Shown here piece after piece: positions 44,664 through 56,319 of a stretch of DNA of 64,000 nt; positions within the stretch are counted from its first letter, which is position 1, and each line of letters begins with the position of its first letter. A program made the translations under genes and the position numbers. This DNA comes from Fusarium oxysporum f. sp. lycopersici 4287 (taxonomy: Eukaryota; Ascomycota; Sordariomycetes; Hypocreales; Nectriaceae), in NCBI RefSeq assembly GCF_000149955.1, contig NC_030995.1, positions 806,001-870,000 on the forward strand, written 5' to 3'. A model generated the notes under the pieces. It was not told the DNA's origin, ran no database searches, and saw nothing but the letters and a program-made list of their open reading frames with translations.

Positions 44664-45449
44664 TCAACGATAGTATCCCTGTGACGCACGATTTAGATTC
44701 GACGGCCCCCGATGCCTTGACCGACTGGCTTCCACCACCGCCGGCTCCTGATTGCGGTGATCTGGCCTCCAGCCAGCAGGGTATAAGTTCTGAATCTGGA
44801 CCTGAGACGCTTCGTGATAGGCTCTTGCTCTCTGATACATCTCTTCATCAATCAACCGGTTCTGGTATAAGTGATCAAGAAGGAAGAAGTCTGGACGCAT
44901 CTGCCGCCCCGAGAGACCGTTGCGAAAGTGCTTTGCAATATGATGCATGCGCTTCCGATAGCAGGCCTCAGCATCAGCTTGGTCGTGGGAGGATGATCTG
45001 AATGTACGGTCACAGAACCAGCAGATACACACCGTTGGGAAGATGTTGCGAAGGTGGAAATCCGCAATGTGCGCAATCCAGCGGGATTCATCATTCAAGT
45101 CGAACACGAAATCGCAGTCCCCGAAGCCGAGGAACTCACATGTGAGTAACGATGATGTCACATATGGCTGCGACTGGGGTACAGTGGTAGCAGGAGGAGG
45201 TTCTGTGTAAACCGAAGAGGTTTGAGGCGTTGGTCTGTCAAAGCAGGAAGACAAGAATGTCGAGCTGCTGGCGGTTGACATGCTGATGCTTTGAGTAGGA
45301 GTGCCATTGTTGTCTCCCTCTGAGAGCATCAAGCTTGGGGCATAATAACTTGGGATCATGGCAGGGATAGCATCCCGTGTATGACGTTGTCCTCTCATCG
45401 CGTTGTGCTGGGTTATGAAGCCATTTATATCATTGGCGAGGTCCCCCAT
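44664..45449 (-). CDS. C2H2-type zinc-finger-like protein
   Basis: Single-exon 261-residue protein. The N-terminal half is Ser/Thr/Pro-rich. The core at roughly 104-178 has LTCEFLGFGDCDFVFDLNDE then RWIAHIADFHL, followed by VCICWFCDRTFRSSSHDQAD and RKRMHHIAKHF. This is two Cys-Cys..His-His arrangements as in a fungal C2H2 family whose fingers have long loops. The C-terminus is Arg-rich. The ATG at 45449 is used because the codon two positions upstream is GTG. A regulatory, DNA- or RNA-binding role is likely but unproven. Confidence 0.75.
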   Translation of the reverse strand: MGDLANDINGFITQHNAMRGQRHTRDAIPAMIPSYYAPSLMLSEGDNNGTPTQSISMSTASSSTFLSSCFDRPTPQTSSVYTEPPPATTVPQSQPYVTSSLLTCEFLGFGDCDFVFDLNDESRWIAHIADFHLRNIFPTVCICWFCDRTFRSSSHDQADAEACYRKRMHHIAKHFRNGLSGRQMRPDFFLLDHLYQNRLIDEEMYQRARAYHEASQVQIQNLYPAGWRPDHRNQEPAVVEASRSRHRGPSNLNRASQGYYR

Positions 45450-46969
45450 TATCACGAGGAAGACAGCAATGGCAAAAGGGTATGGGTCAACTGGCCACGG
45501 ATAGTGTGGGGGCTGTTTGTGATGGAGTTACACGTTTTTCAGGTTGGTGTTGAGATGCTAACACAAGCAGTGATTCGTATGGACAAACGGGAAAGAGGAT
45601 AGGACAATGGATGATAGGAAGTGAGATGCCGCGCGCGGCTTCGATCTGTTGTGACAAAGGCAAGCAGAGGAAAGATGGACAGTGAAGAACAAAGAGGAAC
45701 CGGAAACTCGAGCTTCTTAACCTTAACTCAACACGCCAAGTTCGAGCGTCAGCACGAACACCCTCTCTTAAAGGACCGGCCCGTCGACAACCTCATATGA
45801 ACCATCCATCGGTCAACGATGCTTCCCATTCGTCATCACCCTTCAAACACATCACCAACGTGATGAACGATAACACACTGAATTCACTGGGAATGCAGTG
45901 CAGACTTGCGTGGCTTCAGTGCATGCAGAGAACCATGTCCATCAGCAGGCCATCATAGCAGAATGATACACGCCTCGGACGAAGCCGAAGACAGTCGGCA
46001 TAATTGCAGGCAGCGCGACCAATTGGAGGTGAGGGTGTCTTGGTTGCCAACGACGTAGGCACCATTGATGGGTTTACTACGCAGAGTGTGAGTGACACCA
46101 GTTCACGGTCGGATTGAAGACAGAGACAATCAATGGCTTCAATTCCTTTGCACTCCATGATCCTAGAAAGGGACAATGAGTTCGACGTGTTGGCAAAATG
46201 ACCTTTGAAGTAGTTATAATGCTATTTCTGGAGGAAACTGGAGCGCGGGGAAACACAAACTCCCCCAAAATTGAGGCTCAAGACAAGGTACGTAAATCAA
46301 ATGGTGTCGAGGTGACTCTTAAGCTCTTGACGCTTGGCAGTTTAAGGAGGATATACCCTGGTCCATCAGAATACCCATCTGACAGTCTCACCCATGACAT
46401 GGGAACATCATCATATGCACAATTCTAATTACGTTGAAGATTCAGCTTTACGCAATCAAGCTGACGATGGACAGAAACTGAAGATAAGCTCGACCACAGT
46501 CTAATATCAGATCATATATCTAGGAATTGACGAGGAGCCTTTCCTCGATTCTATCAACAGCTCTCGAAATACACGCAACCGCCGACAGCTTAATACCCGG
46601 GTTATCACCATCTCGATACAAAACATACTTTCCATTATGAGTCAAACAACCATGATAACCGCCAATGCGACATGCCGCTCTGAGACATCTCCACGCCAAG
46701 CAGGCTGCCATACGAACATCCTATTCCAATTCCCCATACCGAACTTAATTAACCGTGAAGTGAATGCAGGTAATATGAGCGCATGAGTTGGCATGCATTG
46801 CCGAAGCGAACATCAGCCCTATGTGGGTAGGGTAGAGAAGTGTCCAGGGAGATGCCAAACGAGGAATGCAATGCGATGGTGGCATGTTTTAAGTTTGTCT
46901 AATAATAAGCCAACGTTGATACTATATGGATACACAACTCGACTTATCCCCGAACTATCTTACCCAAGC
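45450..46969. other. Intergenic with unsupported short frames
   Basis: Promoter side of the C2H2-like gene. Minus frames at 45916..46158 (80 codons from an ATG, Cys-rich) and 46520..46711 (63 codons, WRCLRAACRIGGYHGCLT) look mildly coding-like but have no recognised features or splice partners. Confidence 0.4.
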
Positions 46970-47212
46970 TCAGCAAAAACTTATGATTGATTTATGAACT
47001 GTGTCGTATTTTGGGAAGTATAGTCCTCTTTCAGGATCGATTTCTCCGTATTTTAATCTTTCCATCAAGCCAGCTCCTACCGCTACACGTCCTCGGGATA
47101 CTTGCGATGATCGATGATTGTTATCTCGTGTAACCATACCACTTCGCCCCGGACCTCCAATCAGGCGATCGTTGGGTAAGGCAGGTTTATGACGATAATA
47201 TTCGTAATTCAT
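46970..47212 (-). CDS. Possible small orphan protein (80 residues)
   Basis: ATG at 47212 opens an 80-residue frame (MNYEYYRHKPALPNDRLIGG then PGRSGMVTRDNNHRSSQVSR). The composition is balanced and typical of coding sequence: Tyr, Asn, Gly and Arg rich, no low complexity. A TATA-like TTATATATAG lies on the same strand at 47281..47290, about 70 bp upstream. No signal peptide, membrane segment or known domain. Could be a true small gene or chance. Confidence 0.28.
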   Translation of the reverse strand: MNYEYYRHKPALPNDRLIGGPGRSGMVTRDNNHRSSQVSRGRVAVGAGLMERLKYGEIDPERGLYFPKYDTVHKSIISFC

Positions 47213-47453
47213 TAATATAGTAATCTAACCCTAAAGACCGACTCCGGTCAGCCAACTGTAATAGATCTCTTCAAAAGATCCTATATATAAGCGGCTCTCG
47301 CCGTCTCTGATGGTATGTCGTGTGGAATGCGACCTTGCCGAAATGTTAGATGCAAGAGTATATATGCAAATGCCGGTACTGGGCTTTATAGATCGCCCAG
47401 CAACCAAGACCGTCATCGAGGCCTTTGGCTTGATAAGATGGAAGCTAGTGTTG

Positions 47454-48963
47454 TCAACCTTCTTCAGGGCTACACAGCACCCTTGCCTTTAGAATGACAT
47501 TGCGATATTGCAAATGTCCACCATGCTCATCGCCATGCTTTATCACCCCAGGGAAAGCAACACAGCAGATCTCCCTCCCGGTCAGAGACTCTTCATCCTC
47601 ACCACCCAAGTCTTCCATTGTCTCTGACTCAAACATGACCCTCTGGTGTGGTAAGACCGTGGGCATATTCACACGCAGGACGGCCTTTTGAACAGCGACA
47701 AGGCGCGCAAGCTCGATTGAGTTGTTGACAAGAACTCGTAGCCCACTATCTCGAGCCTCGGATGGTGATGTGCCACATAGAGCGTCGAGAATACGTGTTA
47801 TTCTGCTTAGGATAGCTTCTGTGACGGATGATGTAGATTCTTTAAGAGATGAGCCATCTCGCCGGAGAAGTGAAAGGGTAGAGGAGCGCCATTGGTTAAT
47901 GGCTTCATCAGAATCAGCTACAAAATTTAGCAATTGGCCTTCTTGAATAGCGAATTACATACCATATGAAGAAACAAGCTTTTCCAACTGCCGAAACTGT
48001 TGTGTTTGCTCTTCTGACAGACCGACAAAATAGGCGTCAAAGACCATCTCGACTAGTATCTTTGATACAATCGATTGCAAGAGGTAAACTTTATGTGTCG
48101 ATGCAAGCTCCTCGTACATAGGCACAAGGTCATTGACCTCAGCCAGCGTTGCTTCATCCAGATTCTCCAGATCTGCACATGTCAGTACTTCGACCTTGTA
48201 CTCAATGGCAAAATGACTTACTTATCTTGGCCTTACGAAAGTTCACAATAACCCAGTTCTGAAGACCATTGCCCAGCCGAGCCATTCCATCACCAAACAC
48301 CTCATCGCATTCTTGCCCATCTGTCCTTGTGCTATTACTCACCCACTCTTTGAGACCACGCACTTGTCCTCTTAGACCTCGAATCTCATCATCTCGCTCT
48401 TTGAGCTCTCGTCGTAGAACCTCCCAACCCTCTCGAAGCTCTTCCCGTTCGCCTTCTCGCACTTCAACCTCAGCACGTAAAAGTCGTAATTCAGTATCCG
48501 TCCGTAGATATTGCTGGTTCAAGGCACTATGCTTCGCTTGCCAAAATGTCGCTGTTTCGCTTTCGTTCTGGCTCAGCTTGTCCAGTTCGCGATGGAACTC
48601 TCGCTCCATGATCCCCATCTCCTTCTCCAGATACGCAATCCTCTCATCCTTCTCTTTCAGCGCAGCCTCAAGTTCCCGTTCCCTCTCTTTCTTCTCCCTC
48701 TTCTCTCTCCTTTCTTTGCGTTCCTTATCACGGTCCTTTTCCTTCGTGCTCCCGCTGCCTGTCACTGCGTTCTCCTTCTCTTTGAGCGGGGCACCGCCGG
48801 TGGTGTCAAGTGTCTCTTCGGGGTTCGCGTTGGCATTGGAGGCCATGGCAGCTCGGGGAGGCATAGCAGGCATGCTGTTGCGATTGTTGCTCGAGGCGCC
48901 GGTGCGCAAGGTATGGGCAGGTGAGGTGCCGGGGCCTGGACGGCGCTTTTCAGATGTGTTCAT
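47454..48963 (-). CDS. Coiled-coil protein of unknown function
   Basis: A 471-residue protein in three exons; introns 48173..48221 and 47918..47962 (phases 1 and 1) keep frame. The N-terminus is Ser/Pro-rich (RRPGPGTSPAHTLRTG). A long charged coiled coil spans about 75-220 (DKERKERREKREKKERERE, LREGWEVLRRELKERDDEI). A helical C-terminal domain follows with GNGLQNWVIVNFRKAKINLE, DLVPMYEELASTHKVYLLQ and a closing beta-rich tail. Reads like a fungal cytoskeletal or scaffold protein, but no family is recognised. The start at 48963 is the first ATG in frame; the frame opens upstream, so a 5' exon is possible. Confidence 0.75.
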
Positions 48964-49674
48964 TGCGGTAACGAGGCGGAGCTTTTGCTGTAAGGTAAGA
49001 TCGGATGTATAGCCCTCCACTGCAGAGGATCGTCAAGTCGTGGGATCCGAGGCCAGGCGGTGCTGGTTCCGCATTGTCGCTGGCATCAAGTGCTGCTGTA
49101 TAGGATCGCAATGCTCGAGGTTTGCGTAGGTGTTATGTTGGAGAGATGACGTTTGTCCAGTATTGTGATGCCTGGAGGTGAGCGATTGATTAGAATTCTA
49201 GGCGGCCGCCCACTGAAGGTACGCTAATTCGGCTTGTCGCGAACCCAGTATCAGACCCCGGATCACTGATATGAAGTGAGATGGATGGGATAGCTCGAGT
49301 TTTTTGGTGGCATGGATTAATATAATCTTGAAACATTAATTTACAGCAGATTCTAGGCAGTCAGTAAAAGGAGCCTCTACGTTATCCAGGAGCTTCTATC
49401 TACTGCCTTGATTCCATATTGTTGTCATGTCTGTTACCGCTCTGTCAGCCTTTAAGCTTCATGATACATGGTTGGTAATCCGTAATCAGACATCAGAGGG
49501 AATCAAGTGCCAACCTGATAAACTCAGTTCATTTGACTGGCTGTTTCATGTTTTAATTTCTCGCTTCTGTCGTTATCCCGCTGCCTAACAGGAAATCATG
49601 TCTAGGCTTCTCAGGCCAAGACCTTCAAAGCAGTATTCGCCCCAAGATGCTCACGCAACCTCCAGGCTTCAGGA
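48964..49674. other. Intergenic
   Basis: Promoter of the coiled-coil gene and 3' flank of the 2H phosphoesterase gene. Nothing else seen. Confidence 0.6.
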
Positions 49675-50352
49675 TTAAAACCCGACCTCAGCCACAACCT
49701 CATAAGCTTCGTCGTCTGTCCCCTCAATCTTCTTCGCCCCCATCCGACACAGCGTAACCTTGTCGAGGGGCATGTCTTCCAACCAGACGTAGTCATCATA
49801 TGAACTGACAATGTCCCTTGCATCAATCGTCAACTTCTCTCGTCTTCTCCCGCGGCCATCTTTGACATAGATTGTATTGACCACAGTTGCGTGGAGTACC
49901 AATGGTCTGTCCTCCTTGACCATCAGTCCAGCTTCCTGAAACCTAGTCTTGATCTGTTCGCAGAACTTCTGCAGGATTCCCTCAGTATCAACGGGTGGCG
50001 CATACAACACCGAAGTCTTTTCGGCGTTTTGAAAAGCATGTAAGCCCTTGAGAGTTATCGAAAGCCCCTCTTCAGCCGATGCCTTTCCAGTCCTTGCACT
50101 TGCAAGGAACTCCTTCAACTTCAAGCTCTTCAACACCTCACTGGCCTGCTCAACGCCCTCATCTTTGAGGCTCATAACACCAAGTGTCAGATGCATCGTG
50201 CCGAGTGGACGCACTGCGGTCGGTGGAACACCAAAGCCAGAAGGATTCGTGACTTCTGTGCGGAAAGCAGCCAAGCTTCTAGCAAGCTGCGGCCCGGCCA
50301 GGGGAATGCATACGAAATGCGTCGGAGACGCCCTGACTGGTTTCGGCGGCAT
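49675..50352 (-). CDS. 2H phosphoesterase / AKAP7-like (ASCC1-type) protein
   Basis: Single-exon 225-residue protein with the AKAP7 2'5'-RNA-ligase-like (2H) fold. The two catalytic H-x-T/S motifs are visible: TMHLTLGVMSL near 52 and VLHATVVNTIYV near 156. The N-terminal strand THFVCIPLAGPQL and GLSITLKGLHAFQN are also family-typical. Members act on 2'-3' cyclic or 2'-5' phosphodiesters in RNA, or serve as ASCC1 subunits linked to alkylation repair; there is no KH domain here as in human ASCC1. The ATG at 50352 (MPPKPVRASP) is used, since the longer frame opens with TTG. Confidence 0.85.
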   Translation of the reverse strand: MPPKPVRASPTHFVCIPLAGPQLARSLAAFRTEVTNPSGFGVPPTAVRPLGTMHLTLGVMSLKDEGVEQASEVLKSLKLKEFLASARTGKASAEEGLSITLKGLHAFQNAEKTSVLYAPPVDTEGILQKFCEQIKTRFQEAGLMVKEDRPLVLHATVVNTIYVKDGRGRRREKLTIDARDIVSSYDDYVWLEDMPLDKVTLCRMGAKKIEGTDDEAYEVVAEVGF

Positions 50353-51277
50353 GGCTGAATTATCGAATTTGTCTCTCCGGGACAATTTTGATCAGTCTCA
50401 GCGATACTGTACAAGTGTAACTGCGAATAGACAATATGTGACAATATGTCTATGGCTTGTCTTGTCCGGCTGGTGAGGTTAGCAAGCGAAACTATGAGCA
50501 TATATCGTGGGACTCCACTGGCTGAAAGAATGATTCAAAGGTCAAGCATACCCTGCCGTGGTAAAGGTTGTGAAATGACTAACACGCTGTGTGTAACGTA
50601 TCTGACGTTGGTCTGTCACACCTCGATGATGTCAGGTGTTCGTATCGACTGAGTTTGTGTTCGTCGATCGTGGTAACCCAAGCTATGTCAAGATTACCCC
50701 ACCAACGTCAGAGCTCTCAGGGTCGGAGGTGCAGTTAATCAGTCACTTATCAACTAATCGATAAGTGGTTTCAACAAAAGAAACGTGAAGATAGACCTCG
50801 CAGAATAGCAGTTTTTGGTCAATGCGTCAGAGAACCAAGTAGCGTTACGAGCAGAGTTCCTTTTGCTCCAATCCCAAGCATTTTGTCAAATCTATCTACA
50901 AAGCCTGCTTCTGCTTCTGCTTCTGCTTCTGCTTTCAACAATGCGTGTCACAAAGGCTGTTCAATTCAAAGAGGGGTGGAATGACATTTGGTGCCATTCC
51001 GCACTACCTCGTAACGCCTCCAACATGATTGACATTGACCTGATGGGTCGTCCTCTAAGCCTCAAGACATTCCAAGGCCTGGGGTATCTGCTTGGATGAA
51101 CCCGGCCATTTCCTTTTCTGAATGTACCCAACACAACGAGTATTTGTTGAACTGAAAATGTCCCTATCGACATTCCGTGACCAGAGCCCAAGTGGCAAGC
51201 CACGTCTGTAAAAGACTGCCTCCATTTGATCGTGAACGCGCCATCTCGTAGGCTTTACGATGGTGGGAATAAATGCG
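50353..51277. other. Intergenic
   Basis: Promoter of the 2H gene and 3' flank of YPD1. Contains the TGCTTC microsatellite; a poly-Leu frame across it is an artefact. Confidence 0.6.
50906..50929. repeat. (TGCTTC)4 microsatellite
   Basis: Four perfect hexamers followed by TGCTTTC. Confidence 0.9.
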
Positions 51278-51863
51278 TTATTCCCTTGACTCGTAGTACT
51301 GCTTCAAGAGTTTCTCGACCTCGGCGTAGTCCGTTTGAACGGCTTCGAAAGCGTCTTTGATGTGCTTTAGACATACCTCGGAATCATCTTCAGGAGAGCC
51401 GTCCAGCTTTTCGTGTTTGCCATAACGCTGAATCTTTTCGCAACCATCCCTGATTTTGATGAGTCCGAGGGTCGCTGATGAGCCCTTGAGGAAGTGTCCA
51501 AGAGACGAGAGCTTATCAAGATCTTCCTCTTCCCTAAGTAATGTCGACACAAGGTCAGAAATTAGCCAATATTCCCAACCATGAAGCGGCGTTAATATTG
51601 GACCACTGTTTTATAGTTTGAACTCACAATGCCTCCTTTATCTGTTCAAACGTTTCTTCTGCTTGCTCGAAGAAGCCAAATACGATAGAAGAGCTGAATT
51701 CACAATCGCCTGGCTCGTCCATTTCGAGGATCTGCTCGAAAGTAGTCATATCGATGTTGTCACCGAAATCGATATCGTCACTCTGGGGTTGGGTTTGTTA
51801 GCGACCGTGCTCGAACCGATTCGCAGTCAGGATCAAGCCCACCTTCTCCTCGGTTGGCGACAT
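51278..51863 (-). CDS. YPD1: Histidine-containing phosphotransfer protein
   Basis: A 143-residue HPt protein, the single phosphorelay intermediate between hybrid histidine kinases and response regulators (SSK1/SKN7) in fungi. Three exons: a 21-nt first exon (MSPTEEK), then introns 51783..51842 and 51534..51627. Phases close exactly, giving KEALEEEDLDKLSSLGHFLKG. The HPt signature LGHFLKGSSATLGL places the phospho-accepting His at about 72; the following DGCEKIQRYG helix is canonical. The acidic N-terminal helix region (SDDIDFGDNIDMTTFEQILE) matches the fungal YPD1 layout. Acts in cytosol and nucleus in osmotic and oxidative stress signalling (family knowledge). Confidence 0.93.
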
Positions 51864-54800
51864 TTTGGCTGTAGTATTCGTTTATTCTCCTGGGACAAAC
51901 GTATTAGGTAGGTATGTTGAATTGAGACAGTGCTGAAAAGCTCCGGGGTCGTAGTAGCGTGGGTCCGCGGAGGAGAACGATCGGAAAGGAGAAATGATGG
52001 AACCTACCTAGTAGGTAGCCTCGGGGTTAGAAACTCTGGTACAAGAGAGATCAAACAAGTGAGCGCGAAACAAATAAAGACAAGGATTCAAAAGCTAGAG
52101 CCACTTGGACTTGGACTTGAACGAGGAGAGGAAAGATTTTGAAGGTTGGAGGTGTTACCGCGGGAGCGGAATGGAACAAGATGTGAGTGGCTGGCAAGGG
52201 GTCTCAGATCAAGCGAGGCCATGGCGCCCGAGTGACGCTTGGTTTCTGTCAGGGCGGTAGAAGTAGCTGGAGAAGGGTGGCCGTTGCGCTATTCCAAGGG
52301 TTTGCTTGTACCTGAGGTTGATTGGGGGGCGTCCCTTTTTTTGAGTTCGCGGGAGCTGCAGCTATCCTGGGGTATGACGATATACAAGACAGGAGCTAGA
52401 TAGATATCGACACTTTTAGGCGGAGGAACAGCAAAAAGAGAGCAGAAACGAGGAAAGGAGAGCACGAGGAAGAGTAGAGTCAAAGAAAGGGCCAGAGAGA
52501 TATGGCTTGTGCTTGGTGGAAGGCGGCGGTTAACAAGTGTGTGATGTCGGTTGCTGGTATGTGGGCAGTTAACTCATAAGTGAGGGGCTAACGATGGAGA
52601 GGGAGGGTCCATTTGCATTCGAAATTAACCATCCCATCCACCCATTCATGGATAGTCAAGTCAGGTAAGGCAAGGTACCTCGGAGCTCAGGTAGCCATAT
52701 TCAAAGCCATTATCCTCGGACGAGCCATCGCGGGTGGGGTTGAGCCGCTCTAGCAGATGCAGGGCGTCAAAACCGACTGGACTGTGATGTGCGAGGAGAC
52801 AGAGACGGGATAGTGAATGAGTGGGGGATGGTGTTGTGTTTAGTGCGGAAAAAACCACAGTTTTTAGGCGATGGGTCGAATAGACCAGAGACATTCATGT
52901 CCATATTGGGGAGGGTAAAGAAAAGAAAGAAAAGGAATGGCTGGCGTAAAAGAGAGAACATAGAGAAGCAATTCAAGGGCATCGGAAAGAAGGAAGTATG
53001 CATATCTTGGCTTTTGGTAGGGAGGAGAGATATGCGATGCGATCCATGATGCAATGTGATTGATGTTTCCTTACCTAGATCTAATCAAAGTGGGACGTAG
53101 GTGGGCAGTCGATTCTTAGGTGTAAAGATACTGAATAAGGGTTTTTGTCAAGATTATCAATCTATTCCAGTCTCGAGTCGTGCCCTCGCGTATAGGCAAA
53201 TATCGACTGAGCGCGTGTGGTTGACACTGACTGACTGACTGACTGACTGACTGACTGACTGTGAATGTGTGAGTGTCCCAGCAGCTTGGAGGTGCTGTTC
53301 TGCGGGAGATCCCGAAGCGGGCTGCTCTGGTACGACTGACGACAGTGGCTGGATATAGCGTCACAGGTCTGAGGCACGAGCAGGGAGTAAAATTCGGGGG
53401 TGGAGGGGCATGGGCATATACAAAAATGAGAGAGAAACCGTTGAGGTTTTCGTACCCTAAAGGAATAGATGCGAATGGAGATGGCTTAGGTCGATAGGGA
53501 GGGAGAGAGACAGGGCAGAGAAAAAAAAGAGGAGAGTTCCAAGGTTTGTAAATGGAATCTTTTGGTGGTTGCTGTAGGCATTCACTTGAGGTGAGTTCGA
53601 ATGGAAGAAGGGCCCTGCCGATTACGTCGGTGCTCACTGTTTTGTACAAGAGTCCACCAAAAGAGACAAGAGAAGAGTGCAAAAAATCGGGGAGAGGACA
53701 CCAAAATGCACCAGGAGAACCTGGCTGTTGCATCATTTGGTTCCATTCCGTCGAGAAGCAGAAGGCCTAGATTCCACAGCTTCCATTGGGGGAGACACCA
53801 ATCCAGAATCCGTAAAAGATCGTCCATCTCTTGTGTCTTTCTGTTGGCTTTACTTTTTTTTTTTTTTTCTTTCACGTCTACCAAAATCATGTCAGTGCCA
53901 TCCATGCTCATGCTCATGTGTACGTGCGCTCCCGTGCGATAGCTTAATATCAGAAATATTCCTCAACATTGCTGACTCTGCACCAGATCGATGTCACCGC
54001 TGATTAGGTCCTTAACAGACCATCCCCCCTAACTATTTAGGAAGCTCATCGTCTTTTTCGTTCTGGCTCTCCGGGACTCTCAACCGCGTCCGCCTAGCGT
54101 GGAAATAGTCCGCTAATCCATAACGACAACAGCACCACCAACCAGGATACCAAGTACAGATGCTACTATGAGGCGGAACGTTTTCTTCGGCCTGTATCCG
54201 GAATTCTATTCTTGATAGGCAGTGTTTTATGATCCCCTCCTCCAGATGCTGACATACAGATAACGCGCAGCGTACAGCATACAAGGCCCCAGCGCCTCAT
54301 GATATCCAGCACACCGGTCATAACCCGGCGTATGGCTAAATACGTAAATCCCTAGCTGTGGCATATCCCCGGGACCCGGGAAGTCGTCACCCGGAGCTGA
54401 AGCAGTTCAGTCTCCTGCGTTCCTCCACTTGCTGCTGGCTCTATCACTTGTACGGATAGTGTGTTATGCAGTGGATCATTCAAGACCTCTCGGCCGAGAC
54501 AAACACAACAGGACGCCGCTTATGCCTCGTCTCTCGAGCTCACTGCTTTGATACTATACCTACAAGATACAAACTCGAGATACTCAGGCACAACGTCCCG
54601 AGACAAGACGCAACGTTCACCGAGCCACCGGTCCACACTCCCAACTCTTGGTATTTCTCAGACAGGAGACGATCGGCATCTCGGCCGTAGGGCACGGGAG
54701 CTTCTCTCAGAAGATTTCAAGTCTTGGGAACCAAAGCTCCCCAGCACTCACAAGCTTAGGATGACATGCACCGCCGCCTTATGCCCGCAGGCCCACCCGG

Positions 54801-56319
54801 TTGAATTCGACTCGAGAAATTGGACCCGTTCAATGAAACGAAACCCCACGCAGATTGCGCCCTCAATATTGAAGCTGCTCTTTGTCTCTCACACCAGCCA
54901 CCGCAATCAAGACTTTGGTGCGGCATTTTCTCCGTCGCAGACCAACTGCATCTGTTATGCTGTATTCCTGTGGCTTGCGTTGCTCTCGCTTCCACTGATA
55001 TTGGGTCCTGCAGGGTCTGTTGATCAAATCTCATTAAGCACCCCTCACTGCCGTTTCCGTCGGGCCCCTCGTGCACGGTCACGCTTGAATGCTTGATGGC
55101 GGGGTTTGACCACCGGCGGCTGAACAAATGCTTCTTTTACTTGGTTATCCCTTCTCTAGGATGGCATGATCAAGCTGTTCAAAGTCACGAGTTATATAAA
55201 ACTTGGTCTTTGAGACTTTGAACTTGGATCCAAGTCCACTTAACATGGCTTACGGAGGGGCAGCGTGCTTGACAACACAACAACTCCCACTACGACTCAG
55301 CTTCTTATCAAGCTATCCATGTCTTGAGACTTTGATATTAGGTACCCACCATATTGGACCTCACCGCAAACTGTCACAAAAGAGCTTCTAGTGCACGACC
55401 CAGATCTGTAGCTGCACATGGCATCGACGAGCGGCATAATCGGCATCTCTTGTTGCACATATCGACATCAGAGTCGAACCACCAATGACCCAATTCCCGG
55501 GAAGTTTTTAGCACAGCTAAGCCCTTTACTTCAAACTATCATGCACAAGAGTCATGAACCGCACCTGAAGGCCTCGACGGGTGACCACCTCCCATTTGAC
55601 TCAAAGCTGTAAGACCCTTTTATCAATCACACGCGGAACAAGTTTCATTCGAGGCCTGCAATGCATCCTCCTGCGATGTGATAACTCGCCCACCCCGCAA
55701 ACCGGTTTTGACTCACTCTTCTCAGCTTGGCCGCACGATTATGGTGGGTCTTGCTCTGTCTTATTTTTGCTTCTTTTATTTCTTGCACACTTGGAGGGTC
55801 CGACGTAGCAGCCCTAGATGTTCTATAACGTAGTAGAAATGAAGCAAAAGTGACGTGGCGCTCATTTGCTTCCAAGACGACCCTGAGCGGGTCGTTTTTG
55901 CTTGTCAGTTGATGCTTATCCTGGCCCCGGCTGCGGAACGGGAGTGGGGCGGTGAACGGACCCCGCGCCGTGCTCCTTGGGCCGGCGCGGAGCTTTGCCG
56001 ATAAATGCCAGGGTCGAGTCGAGTAAGTTACCTAGGAGCCCTCTCCTTACAATGATAGCTTTGTAAGAATGTCACTTATTCAGAAGATTGCAAAGACTGT
56101 TGATACTCGGACATTATTCTAGAACAAGCGGAAGGAAGTTCACCAAGTAATCAATCATGTTAGGAAGCCTGCTCCTATAATGCAAGGCAGAAGCTGTGTG
56201 CGCCAAATATATTATCAACCAACTACGCTCTTAACCCATATACCCTTGTGTTATCCAATCTCTTTACTTCTTATATAAATAAAAAATCGGTTTATCGTCT
56301 TGTGTTTAGTCGTTTCATT
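51864..56319. other. Intergenic, about 4.5 kb, no gene recognised
   Basis: Largest gene-free stretch among conserved genes. Holds the YPD1 promoter, an (ACTG)9 repeat and a T-run at 53851..53868. The 211-codon plus frame at 54461..55096 and minus frames at 53116..53736 and 53582..53917 are Ser/Arg/Pro-rich without features. A GC-rich segment lies at about 55860-56000. A tiny spliced membrane frame near 54078..54277 is conceivable but unsupported. Confidence 0.5.
53226..53261. repeat. (ACTG)9 tetranucleotide microsatellite
   Basis: Nine perfect ACTG units counted directly. Confidence 0.95.

Noticed and set aside
48269..49012. 247-codon Ser/Arg-rich plus-strand frame
   Set aside because: Antisense shadow of the charged coiled-coil gene.
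50815..51099. Frame with a poly-Leu stretch
   Set aside because: Created by the TGCTTC microsatellite.
54078..54277. Tiny spliced frame on the minus strand giving a about 33-residue membrane peptide (FRLIVASVLGILVGGAVVVM)
   Set aside because: Needs one assumed intron and yields only a hydrophobic helix; evidence too thin to call a gene.
54461..55096. 211-codon plus-strand frame
   Set aside because: Ser/Thr/Arg-rich with no domain, signal peptide or start context; probably chance.
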